DNA of 64,000 nucleotides from DASYXT01 sp035934555 (GTDB lineage Bacteria > Verrucomicrobiota > Verrucomicrobiia > Limisphaerales > UBA8199), in NCBI GenBank assembly GCA_035934555.1, contig DASYXT010000085.1:1-64000 (forward strand), in the 5' to 3' direction. The notes beneath the pieces were generated by a model. That model did not search any database. It was not told the DNA's origin and was given only the letters and a program-made list of their open reading frames with translations. Position numbers and translations under genes: made by a program. Of this stretch, positions 1-6,985 are shown in pieces. The stretch's first letter is position 1. Every line of letters begins with the position of its first letter.

Positions 1-356
1 GACCAACTCCTCGATCAATCTCTGTCGCAGTGCTGTCATAGTGCGGTTACACTACTCCTGCCACAGCGAAGTAGAAGAATAACTTACAAAAGGAAACCTG
101 ACGCCCCAACCTCCTCCGCGAAGCGGTTTAGTTCAACAGTACCAATGGGACAAAGATTTCCCCAAAAGACAAAGATTCAAACCGCACCCCGTTTTCATAA
201 GAGCATCATCAGGCATATGGCAAATCTTGTCAAGTCTGATTACAACCCTCTCGCTGAGATTAACATAAAACGCGGTTCTCAGTCATGAGAACGGACTCAG
301 TGCAGCTTAATCTTTGTCTTTACATTTTTCGTACATAACCGTATAAAGACAAAGTC
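1..356. other. Non-coding region upstream of the integron-type integrase
   Basis: No gene is visible here. The stretch is more AT-rich than the coding sequence that follows. It holds several copies of the word GACAAAG on both strands (about 149-157, 168-176, 311-319 as its complement, and 348-354). A 7-bp perfect inverted repeat with a 4-base loop lies at 275-292 (gttctca / tgagaac). In integrons this position holds the integrase promoter and the attI recombination site, but I could not identify a convincing attI core or any attC site. Confidence 0.5.
165..321. repeat. 13-bp inverted repeat plus direct copy upstream of the integrase
   Basis: The 13-mer aaagacaaagatt at 165-177 recurs as its exact reverse complement at 309-321. 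A further direct copy of aaagacaaag lies at 345-354, ending just before the integrase ATG at 357. Repeated sites of this kind next to a tyrosine recombinase could be recombinase or regulator binding sites. That role is inference. Confidence 0.55.
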
Positions 357-1661
357 ATGGGCTTGACCGATCCTGACCCGTCTCACCCGGCGCAGGCCGC
401 CTCCTCAGCCGTGCCGGCGGTGATCTTCCCCAATTGGCGCGAAGTCTTGAACCAGGCACGTCTTTCCGACCCCACCCGGGCCGGATACACCTTGGCCATC
501 GGCGGCTACCTGGACTATTGCCGCCGTAACGCCTTCAGCGTCAATAGCCAGAGTGCCCGCGCCTACATGGCCGACGTCGAGCGCCGCCAGTTGGCACGTA
601 ACCCGGCTCTGTGGAAGAACGGCCTCAACTGGTTCTTCACCCAGGGCCGCAAGTCCTCCGCCTGGGCCCCGGGCGCCCCCTCTCCCGGAGCCGCTGATAC
701 CGGCGTCACACCTTGGGAACGCCGCTTAATCGAGCGCCTCCGCTTAAACCATTATTCCTGGCGCACCGAACAGACCTACCGCGAATGGGCTTGGCGCCTG
801 GATCGCTTTATCGGGCGCAAGGGAGCCGAAGCGGCCACCGGCGAGGACCTCAAGGAGTTTCTCACCCAATTGGCCGTCAAGGGCCGCGTCAGCGCATCGA
901 CCCAGAAGCAGGCGCTCAATGCGCTGGTCTTTTTGTTCCGCGAAGCCCTCGGGCGCGACCCGGGTGACCTCACCGGTTATGAGGTGTCGCGCCGAGGCGC
1001 CCGCGTGCCGACGGTGCTGACGCGTTTGGAGTGCCAACGGCTCTTCGAGAAACTGGACGGCACACCCCGCCTGATGGCCCAACTGATGTACGGTAGCGGC
1101 CTGCGCCTCACTGAGCTCCTCCGGCTCCGCATCAAGGACCTGGACCTGGACCGCCAGCAATTGTTCGTTCGTTCTGGCAAAGGGGACAAAGACCGTGTGA
1201 CGGTCATCCCCGAAACGCTGGTCGAGGCGCTCCGCACTCACCGGGATCGGCTCCGGGCGTTATTCGACCAGGACAGGCAAGAAGACGTCGCGGGGGTCTG
1301 GCTACCCGAAGCCCTCCAGCGCAAATACCCCGGCGCGGGCACCTCCTGGGAATGGTTCTGGTTCTTCCCTTCGCGCCAGCTTATGCGCGACCCCCACTCA
1401 GGCTGGTACCGGCGGCACCACGTGCTGGACGCCACCTTCCAGCACGCCATCCGCCAGGCCGTAAAGACCGCCCGGCTGAACAAGCGCGTGACGCCGCACA
1501 CACTGCGGCATAGCTTTGCCACCCACCTGCTGGACTCCGGCGCTGACATCCGCACCGTCCAGGACCTGCTGGGCCACCTCAACCTCGCCACCACCCAAAT
1601 CTATACCCACGTCACCAAGCGCCCGGGCCTGGGCGTGCGCAGCCCGTTGGACCTCTGCTAA
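357..1661 (+). CDS. intI: Integron-type tyrosine recombinase (IntI-like) with an extra N-terminal domain
   Basis: This is a site-specific tyrosine recombinase of the integron integrase type. The catalytic residues are visible: Arg250 (SGLRLTELLRLR), His381 and Arg384 (HTLRHSFATHLL), His407 (LLGH) and the nucleophile Tyr416 (TTQIYTHV). The IntI-specific insert is present around residues 316-356 (EALQRKYPGAG, then FFPSR and RRHHV), as is the GLGVRSPLD ending. A normal core-binding domain starts near residue 118. Residues about 25-100 look like a second SAM-like DNA-binding domain, making the protein 434 aa against roughly 320-340 for typical IntI. The ATG at 357 follows a GACAAAG repeat. No gene cassettes or attC sites are seen downstream, where an unrelated convergent gene follows, so this may be a lone integrase or the edge of an integron lying to the left. 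Confidence 0.9.
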   Translation: MGLTDPDPSHPAQAASSAVPAVIFPNWREVLNQARLSDPTRAGYTLAIGGYLDYCRRNAFSVNSQSARAYMADVERRQLARNPALWKNGLNWFFTQGRKSSAWAPGAPSPGAADTGVTPWERRLIERLRLNHYSWRTEQTYREWAWRLDRFIGRKGAEAATGEDLKEFLTQLAVKGRVSASTQKQALNALVFLFREALGRDPGDLTGYEVSRRGARVPTVLTRLECQRLFEKLDGTPRLMAQLMYGSGLRLTELLRLRIKDLDLDRQQLFVRSGKGDKDRVTVIPETLVEALRTHRDRLRALFDQDRQEDVAGVWLPEALQRKYPGAGTSWEWFWFFPSRQLMRDPHSGWYRRHHVLDATFQHAIRQAVKTARLNKRVTPHTLRHSFATHLLDSGADIRTVQDLLGHLNLATTQIYTHVTKRPGLGVRSPLDLC

Positions 1662-1774
1662 CAGGCGCTCACACTGTGCCCTTCTGGCGCAGTTGCCATA
1701 CCGCATTGCCTTACACTGCCATAGGCCGCACCGCCGCAACAAGCCTACGCCACCAGCCCGGAAAGGGTTAGCGC

Positions 1775-2545
1775 TCAGGGCTTCTTGAAGAGGTTGCCGA
1801 GGCCTTTGGTGACCTTGTCGGCCGCGCTGCCCGCATCCTTGCCCAGGCCTTTGGTCAAGCCGGCGGCGTCCTTGGTCAGGTCAGCGACGGAGGAACTGGC
1901 GGCCTGAACGCTTTCGTGTTCGATGGCCGCAAAGACTTTCTGTGCCAACTCGGCCGCGGTAATGCCGTCAGGTCCCTTGCCTAAATCGGTGAAATGAATA
2001 TCCGGCAGGGGAACGGTGGCGGAGCGTCCGCCGAGGGCGGTGACGCTGACGTGGATTTTGCCGCCCGAGATGAGAAAATCATCGACTTCGAGCTTGCGGG
2101 AGGCGCCGGTGGACTTGGTGGCAGTGGAGTTATTGTTGGAGGGCCCCGAGGCGGCCTGAAGATTCGCCAGGATTTTGCTCAGGTTGTTGCCTTTGAGGTC
2201 GGTTTCGTAGGTGATTTCCGGCGCCCGCAGCTCGATGGAGCGGATGATGATTTTATCGGAGAGAACCGAGCTGGGCTGCAGCGCCATGCTGGCGAGGTTA
2301 ACCTGGATGGCGGAAGGGGTTTTGAACCCTGCGGGATTGCCGACGACCAGGCCTTTGAGTTGGCCGCTGCCAGAGAACAGCGACAGGCTAACCGATTGCA
2401 ATTTGACATCCACCTTGGTGAGCATCGGCCCAAAGGTCTCGATGCCGCGGCGCACCGCTCCATCCAGAAACAAACTGACGGCGACTAATGCCAGACCCAC
2501 CAACAACACCAGGCCGAGGAGTATTCGGACAATGAGTTTCTTCAT
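1775..2545 (-). CDS. AsmA-like membrane-anchored envelope protein
   Basis: The 256-aa protein has one N-terminal membrane helix (about residues 5-27, ILLGLVLLVGLALVAV), then a beta-rich region typical of AsmA/DUF748-type envelope proteins. These are anchored in the inner membrane and face the periplasm, and family members are linked to outer-membrane assembly or lipid transport. The tail (from about residue 210) is a low-complexity Ala/Gly/Lys region, probably amphipathic. The start chosen is the ATG at 2545, which gives the signal-anchor sequence MKKLIVRILLG; an upstream in-frame start would add 20 charged residues before it. Family assignment rests on overall pattern and is moderate. Confidence 0.6.
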   Translation of the reverse strand: MKKLIVRILLGLVLLVGLALVAVSLFLDGAVRRGIETFGPMLTKVDVKLQSVSLSLFSGSGQLKGLVVGNPAGFKTPSAIQVNLASMALQPSSVLSDKIIIRSIELRAPEITYETDLKGNNLSKILANLQAASGPSNNNSTATKSTGASRKLEVDDFLISGGKIHVSVTALGGRSATVPLPDIHFTDLGKGPDGITAAELAQKVFAAIEHESVQAASSSVADLTKDAAGLTKGLGKDAGSAADKVTKGLGNLFKKP

Positions 2546-2582
2546 AGATCGGGTTATTTGTATCGGGTTGCGGCGGTGACAT

Positions 2583-2990
2583 TCAAGAGGCCAGCATGGC
2601 TCCAACCAAGTCGAGCAACTGTCGGGCGTGGTAAGGCTTGGCCAGGAAACGGTCCGGTTTGATGCTGGTCTGGTCCATAATTTCCGGGCCGATGGTGCCG
2701 CTGATGAGGGCGGCGCGTTGCGTGGGCTCGATGCGGCGGCATGCCTGGATAAGGTCCAAACCGGTCATCCGGTGCATCGAATAATCCGTCAGCAGGAGCG
2801 CGGGCCGGGGTTTGGCGGTGGTAAAGGCCTGCAGCGCGGCCATGGGGTCGCGGAACGTTTGCAATCGATACCCCTGCGGTTGAAGGATCACACAGGCCAG
2901 CTCCAGCAGCATCGCTTCGTCGTCCACGACGTAAATGAGCGGTGGGCCGCCGTTTTTAACGGCGCTGTGCTGCGAATGGGCGGCATTCAT
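2583..2990 (-). CDS. Stand-alone response-regulator receiver domain protein
   Basis: A single CheY-like receiver domain of about 135 residues with no output domain. The acidic pair lies in YVVDDEA, the phospho-acceptor aspartate in LLLTDYSM, the conserved Ser/Thr in ALISGT and the conserved lysine in FLAKPYH. Such proteins take phosphate from a histidine kinase and signal by protein contact. No kinase is adjacent, and the only neighbours on the same strand are the AsmA-like gene just downstream. The ATG at 2990 is preferred because the longer version (from 3071) adds residues that do not resemble a receiver. An AGGAGG lies about 20 bases upstream. Confidence 0.8.
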   Translation of the reverse strand: MNAAHSQHSAVKNGGPPLIYVVDDEAMLLELACVILQPQGYRLQTFRDPMAALQAFTTAKPRPALLLTDYSMHRMTGLDLIQACRRIEPTQRAALISGTIGPEIMDQTSIKPDRFLAKPYHARQLLDLVGAMLAS

Positions 2991-3210
2991 TATATTCCAC
3001 CCGGAGTAAACACCTCCTGGCGGCTGACTGGCAAGCAGGTTGTGCGGCGCCCAATTCATGAACCTGGTCAACTCGGGCCGGGGAGGCCCCGCCCGTAAAA
3101 TAAGTTGCGCGACCCGGCGAGGTATGGCTTTATCCCGGTAGTTGGTTCGGCTGAAGGGCTGATTTTACTCTCGGAAACAGTCCCCCTGTGGCACATTGGC
3201 CGGGGACACA

Positions 3211-3492
3211 ATGGTCAATCGCAAGCGAATGCAGATCTTATATGCCGGCACCGTGCAGGGTGTCGGTTTTCGTTATACAGTCAAGAGCCTGGCCGCAGGG
3301 TTCGAGGTCACGGGCACCATTCGCAACCTGCCGGATGGCCGGGTCGAATTGCTCGCCGAAGGCGAGCGTGCCGAACTGGACGCATTCCGCAAGGCCATTG
3401 GCGAATCGGACCTGGGGCATTTTATCCGGGACGAGGCGCTGCGCTGGGAAGAGCCCAACAACGATTTGCGCGGTTTTGAAATAGCTAGGTAA
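3211..3492 (+). CDS. acyP: Acylphosphatase
   Basis: A small cytoplasmic enzyme hydrolysing carboxyl-phosphate bonds in acylphosphates. The signature is clear: AGTVQGVGFRYTVKSLA holds the phosphate-binding loop and catalytic Arg, and GTIRNLPDGRVELLAEGE holds the catalytic Asn. At 93 aa it is the usual length. ATG at 3211 is chosen; an in-frame TTG 15 bases upstream would also be possible. It ends two bases before the downstream phosphoesterase gene, so the two are probably co-transcribed. Confidence 0.93.
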   Translation: MVNRKRMQILYAGTVQGVGFRYTVKSLAAGFEVTGTIRNLPDGRVELLAEGERAELDAFRKAIGESDLGHFIRDEALRWEEPNNDLRGFEIAR

Positions 3493-3494
3493 CC

Positions 3495-4217
3495 ATGAAG
3501 TTTGCCATTATCGCCGATATCCACGCCAACCTGGAAGCCTTCCAGGTTGTGTTGGAGGACATCAAACAGCAAAAGTGCACCCACTACGCCTGCCTGGGCG
3601 ATGTCGTCGGCTACAACGCCAATCCCAAGGAATGCCTCGACATTGTACGCAAGATGAACATCCCCTGCGTCAAAGGCAACCACGACGAATACTGCTCGAC
3701 GGACGAACCGCTGGACGGCTTCAACCCCGCCGCCGCCGAAGCCGTCAACTGGACACGCAAACAATTGTCCCAGGATGACAAGACCTGGTTGCGCGATTTG
3801 AAATATGTGCGGATGGTGACCAGTTTCACGATCGTGCATGCGACGCTGGACGGGCCGCAACGTTGGGGATATGTCTTCGACAAATTGGCTGCCGCAGCCA
3901 GTTTCACCTACCAAAACACCTCGGTCTGTTTCTTCGGCCACACGCATGTGCCGGTGGCGTTCATCCGCGACAACATGGTACGGGGCGGCACCTACTCGAA
4001 ATTTAAAATTGAGGCGGGCAAGAAGTACTTCATCAACGTCGGGGCGATTGGCCAACCCCGCGATAACAACCCCAAAGCCGCTTACGTCGTTTACGACGTG
4101 GACGAAGGCACCATTGAGTTGCGCCGGCTGGATTATGACATCGCCGGCGCGCAGAAAAAAATTCTCGATGCCGGTCTGCCGCCGCGGCTGGCGGAACGGC
4201 TGGCGTTCGGCAAGTAA
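3495..4217 (+). CDS. Metallophosphoesterase (calcineurin-like, YfcE/PrpE-type)
   Basis: A 240-aa binuclear-metal phosphoesterase. The metal ligands are visible in order: Asp8 and His10 (ADIHAN), Asp36 (LGDVVGY), Asn62-His63 (GNHDE), His115 (IVHATL), and His149 and His151 (FGHTH). Members of this family act on phosphodiesters or phosphomonoesters, and their physiological substrate is rarely known. The gene follows acyP by two bases and is probably in the same transcript. No signal peptide is seen, so it should be cytoplasmic. Confidence 0.9.
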   Translation: MKFAIIADIHANLEAFQVVLEDIKQQKCTHYACLGDVVGYNANPKECLDIVRKMNIPCVKGNHDEYCSTDEPLDGFNPAAAEAVNWTRKQLSQDDKTWLRDLKYVRMVTSFTIVHATLDGPQRWGYVFDKLAAAASFTYQNTSVCFFGHTHVPVAFIRDNMVRGGTYSKFKIEAGKKYFINVGAIGQPRDNNPKAAYVVYDVDEGTIELRRLDYDIAGAQKKILDAGLPPRLAERLAFGK

Positions 4218-4270
4218 CCGGGGGCCTGCCGCCGCCCGGTCCTGGTTTAGTTTGCTCAACGGGCCCGGCC

Positions 4271-5341
4271 TTGAAAATCCTCATTCTCAAACCCAGTTCG
4301 CTGGGGGACGTTGTGCAAGCGCTCCCCGTATTGCGGCTGCTTAAATTGCATTGGCCCGCCAGCCGGATTTACTGGTGGATCGAGTCGGGGCTTGCGCCGC
4401 TGTTGGCAGGGGACCCCGACCTGGCGGGGATCGTGCTCTTCGAGCGAAAACGATGGGCGGCCCCGGCTAATTGGGTGCGGCTGGCCCGCAGCATCGCCTG
4501 GACGCGCGCGCAGCAATTCGACCTGGTAATCGATCTGCAAGCGCTGGCCCGCAGCGCAGCGATGGGTTGGCTGGCCGCCGGCAAATCCTTCATCGGCCTG
4601 GACGCGCCGCGCGAAGCCGCCCGCGGAATTTATGATCGGGTCGTACCGCGCCCTTCTTTTCATACGCATGCGGTGGATTGGTATTTGGGGGTGCTGCCGT
4701 TGCTGGGGGTGCCGGCGGACCGGCCCTTCGAATGGCTGCCGGAGCGGCGGGAGGTGGCGGCGGCCGTGCGCCAGAAGTGGCCCGTCAACGCCCACCGCTG
4801 GATCGGCTTGCAGCCGGGCGCCCGCTGGTCCAACAAACGCTGGCCCCTGGAGTATTTCGCCCAGGTCGTGCAACAATTGGCTCCGGGCCACGCGGATCTC
4901 CGCTTCGCTATTCTTGGAGGCTTACAGGACCGTTCGCTGGGAGCGGCGCTCACCGAGGCGGCGCCGAACCGCTGCCTGGATCTCACCGGCCGGCTTTCCC
5001 TGCCCGAAATGGTCGAATGGATTCGGCTCTGCGAGCTGATGCTGACCAACGACACCGGGCCGATGCACGTGGCCGCCGCATTGGGCACCCCGGTTACAGC
5101 CTTGTTCGGGCCGACCGAACCGCGCCGCACTGGACCTTATGGGCAGGTCCAGTACGGGATGCAATTGGACCTGCCCTGTGCGCCTTGTCTGAAATCCCGC
5201 TGCCACTCTCAGCGCCTGTTTGAATGTTTACGCGGGTTGGCGCCGGCGGTGGTGATTCCCGCGCTGGAAGCACGTTTGGGTCATGAAACGCCGGCGCGCG
5301 CAAGCTGGCCGCCTCGGAAATTGGCGGTGGATAGTGCCTGA
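4271..5341 (+). CDS. Glycosyltransferase family 9 (lipopolysaccharide heptosyltransferase-like)
   Basis: A 356-aa GT-B fold enzyme of family 9, which transfers ADP-activated heptose to the LPS inner core. The N-terminus MKILILKPSSLGDVVQALPV is the family hallmark. The C-terminal nucleotide-binding motifs are also present: LTNDTGPMHVAAALGTPVTALFGPTEP. A cysteine-rich CAPCLKSRCH near the end is common in this family. The start codon is TTG at 4271, since no ATG precedes the conserved motif. It follows the phosphoesterase by 53 bases. The donor and acceptor sugars cannot be decided from sequence. Confidence 0.88.
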   Translation: MKILILKPSSLGDVVQALPVLRLLKLHWPASRIYWWIESGLAPLLAGDPDLAGIVLFERKRWAAPANWVRLARSIAWTRAQQFDLVIDLQALARSAAMGWLAAGKSFIGLDAPREAARGIYDRVVPRPSFHTHAVDWYLGVLPLLGVPADRPFEWLPERREVAAAVRQKWPVNAHRWIGLQPGARWSNKRWPLEYFAQVVQQLAPGHADLRFAILGGLQDRSLGAALTEAAPNRCLDLTGRLSLPEMVEWIRLCELMLTNDTGPMHVAAALGTPVTALFGPTEPRRTGPYGQVQYGMQLDLPCAPCLKSRCHSQRLFECLRGLAPAVVIPALEARLGHETPARASWPPRKLAVDSA

Positions 5342-5403
5342 TTGACGGTCCGTCTTGACCATCGTGCGGCCGGCGAAAACTTAATGTGTCGTGTTACTGC
5401 TGT

Positions 5404-5940
5404 ATGAACCCTAACCCTAATCCTCGATTGGAACTCATCCTGGGCCGGCGCAGCATCCGTGTGTACGCGCCTGGAGAAATATCCGATGCGGCGCTCGAAC
5501 AACTTCTGAAGGCGGCGATGGCGGCGCCCTCGGCGATGACCAAAGACCCGTGGCGTTTTATCACCATTCGCAATAAGGCCACGCTGGCCCACCTGGCTTC
5601 TATCCTTCCAGGTGGGAAGATGCTCCTGACGGCCACCGCCGCGGTAATCGTGTGCGGCGACCAGGAGGCCGCATTGGAGCAGCAGTTGAGTTTTCTGTTA
5701 CAGGACTGTTCGGCGGCGATCGAGAATCTGCTGCTGGCAGCGCACGCACTGGACCTGGGCGCCTGCTGGGTTGGGATTCATCCATCGGCGGACGCGATCA
5801 AAAAGGTCAGGGACCTGCTGGCTTTGCCGGCCGCGGTCGTGCCGGTCGCCGCGGTGTCGCTGGGCCTGCCCGGCGAGCAACTCCCGCCGCGCACGCGCTA
5901 CCGGGCGCAATACGTTAAACAGGAAACCTGGGGAGCATAG
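5404..5940 (+). CDS. Nitroreductase family flavoprotein
   Basis: An FMN-dependent oxidoreductase of the nitroreductase family, 178 aa. The FMN-binding RRSIRVY lies near residue 15, AAPSAMTKDPWRF carries the substrate/FMN contacts, and GACWVGIHPS is the C-terminal FMN loop. The substrate is unknown; many members reduce nitro-compounds or quinones or act in cofactor metabolism. ATG at 5404 is chosen, with an in-frame GTG 18 bases upstream as an alternative. The first codons (MNPNPNPR) lie in a CCTAA-type repeat that resembles the hexamer repeats elsewhere in the window. Confidence 0.88.
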   Translation: MNPNPNPRLELILGRRSIRVYAPGEISDAALEQLLKAAMAAPSAMTKDPWRFITIRNKATLAHLASILPGGKMLLTATAAVIVCGDQEAALEQQLSFLLQDCSAAIENLLLAAHALDLGACWVGIHPSADAIKKVRDLLALPAAVVPVAAVSLGLPGEQLPPRTRYRAQYVKQETWGA

Positions 5941-6014
5941 GGGATCGCTTATCGTTCGTTGGATGTTTGTCTTTCGCTTTTATGTGCCCGCTCGGCGAAG
6001 GCGGGACTGGCGCC

Positions 6015-6105
6015 GGAGCGCGGACTTTAGTTTTAGTCCGCAGCAACATTCGAAAATCCCGCCCCATCGGACCTTGCTGCGGACTAAAGCTAAAGTCCGC
6101 GCTCC
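6015..6105. repeat. Dispersed inverted repeat, family A, copy 1
   Basis: Two 32-base arms (6015-6046 and 6074-6105) are complementary at 31 of 32 positions around a 27-base loop. Each arm is itself nearly palindromic around gcggact...agtccgc. A diverged second copy lies at 58817-58918. It sits in the 273-base gap between the nitroreductase and glnB genes. In RNA it would form a very stable hairpin and could stop transcription or stabilise mRNA; alternatively it is a REP/MITE-like element. Confidence 0.85.
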
Positions 6106-6213
6106 GCATGCCCGCTCCGCATGGCTTCACTGAGGCGATCGCTTTATTCAGTTTGCTGTTTACAGCGGCCATGCGGTCGTTAGTATCAGGCTTCGCAACC
6201 GGAAACAAAACAC

Positions 6214-6552
6214 ATGAAAAAAATCGAGGCCATCATCAAGCCTTTCAAGTTGGAGGACGTTAAAGAAGCGCTCTCCGGCCTGGGTGTGGAAGGCATGACT
6301 GTTTCCGAGGTGAAGGGCTTTGGCCGCCAGAAGGGCCATACGGAAATTTATCGAGGGAGTGAATACACGGTTGATTTCCTGCCAAAGATTAAGATCGAAG
6401 TTGTGCTGGCCGAAGCGATGGTTGAGCAGGCAGTGGACGCCATTGTTAAAGCGGCCAAGACGGGCAAGATCGGTGACGGGAAGGTGTTTGTCAGCTCAAT
6501 CGACAACGCCATCCGAATTCGGACCGAAGAGACGGGCGAGCAGGCGGTGTAA
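6214..6552 (+). CDS. glnB: Nitrogen regulatory protein P-II
   Basis: A 112-aa PII signal protein that senses 2-oxoglutarate, ATP/ADP and, by uridylylation, glutamine. It begins MKKIEAIIKPFKLEDV, carries the T-loop YRGSEYTVDF with the uridylylation site at Tyr51, and ends with the TGKIGDGKVF nucleotide-binding loop and IRIRTEETGEQAV tail. The length is exactly that of GlnB/GlnK. No amtB or glnA is adjacent, so GlnB and GlnK cannot be told apart; the symbol glnB is the default. Confidence 0.93.
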   Translation: MKKIEAIIKPFKLEDVKEALSGLGVEGMTVSEVKGFGRQKGHTEIYRGSEYTVDFLPKIKIEVVLAEAMVEQAVDAIVKAAKTGKIGDGKVFVSSIDNAIRIRTEETGEQAV

Positions 6553-6985
6553 GAGTCCCGCTCGCGCGCGAACGAAGCGGCGCTAAACCGGCAGGGCTTC
6601 ATTTGTGCAAACTGACCAAATTTTGCCGGTTTTTGCGCAAAAACACACCTGTGAATAACTCGTGAACAAGAGTTAATATGTTGTCCTCGCAACTTCGAGC
6701 CCGATTGCCTAAAAAACTCCTTCAGACAGCGCAATTGACTCGCAGATTCGGCGGGACCCGGTGACGAACTATAATCTGTCTGGCGTGCGTTTTACAAGTC
6801 ACTCAAAATGAACACTTTGCGGCTGTCTTTTCACTTTTATGACCTTTGGGCCGATTTCGCATCAAGCTATCAGTCAGCAGGACAGCAGTCGGTGGGCGCA
6901 GATGCCGCCCCGCAGGGTTTCGGCCATAACGGCGAGGGTCGAGGTGAATAAATGCCCGAAAAACGACCTTTTTAGGGACGACAAC
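6553..6985. other. glnB-dnaA spacer with DnaA-box-like sites
   Basis: This 433-base gap has no gene. It contains a 16-base perfect palindrome (gtttttgcgcaaaaac, 6629-6644), which could be the glnB terminator. A DnaA-box match follows on the minus strand (TTATTCACA, 6650-6658), with a weaker one next to it (TTGTTCACG, 6661-6669). A 6-bp inverted repeat taactc...gagtta spans 6656-6675. Being directly upstream of dnaA it could be part of an origin, or an autoregulatory dnaA promoter. Two boxes are few for an origin, so this remains open. Confidence 0.4.

Noticed and set aside
275..292. LexA box at the integrase promoter
   Set aside because: The gttc and gaac words are there, but they are 10 bases apart rather than 4, so the usual LexA spacing is not met.
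1662..1774. attC site downstream of the integrase
   Set aside because: I found no matching pair of RYYYAAC and GTTRRRY core sites with folding potential; the gap is short and ends in an unrelated gene.
3273..4259. 328-aa minus-strand reading frame opposite the phosphoesterase
   Set aside because: It is a shadow of the real gene: the plus-strand frame has all metal-binding motifs, and the antisense frame has no recognisable domain.
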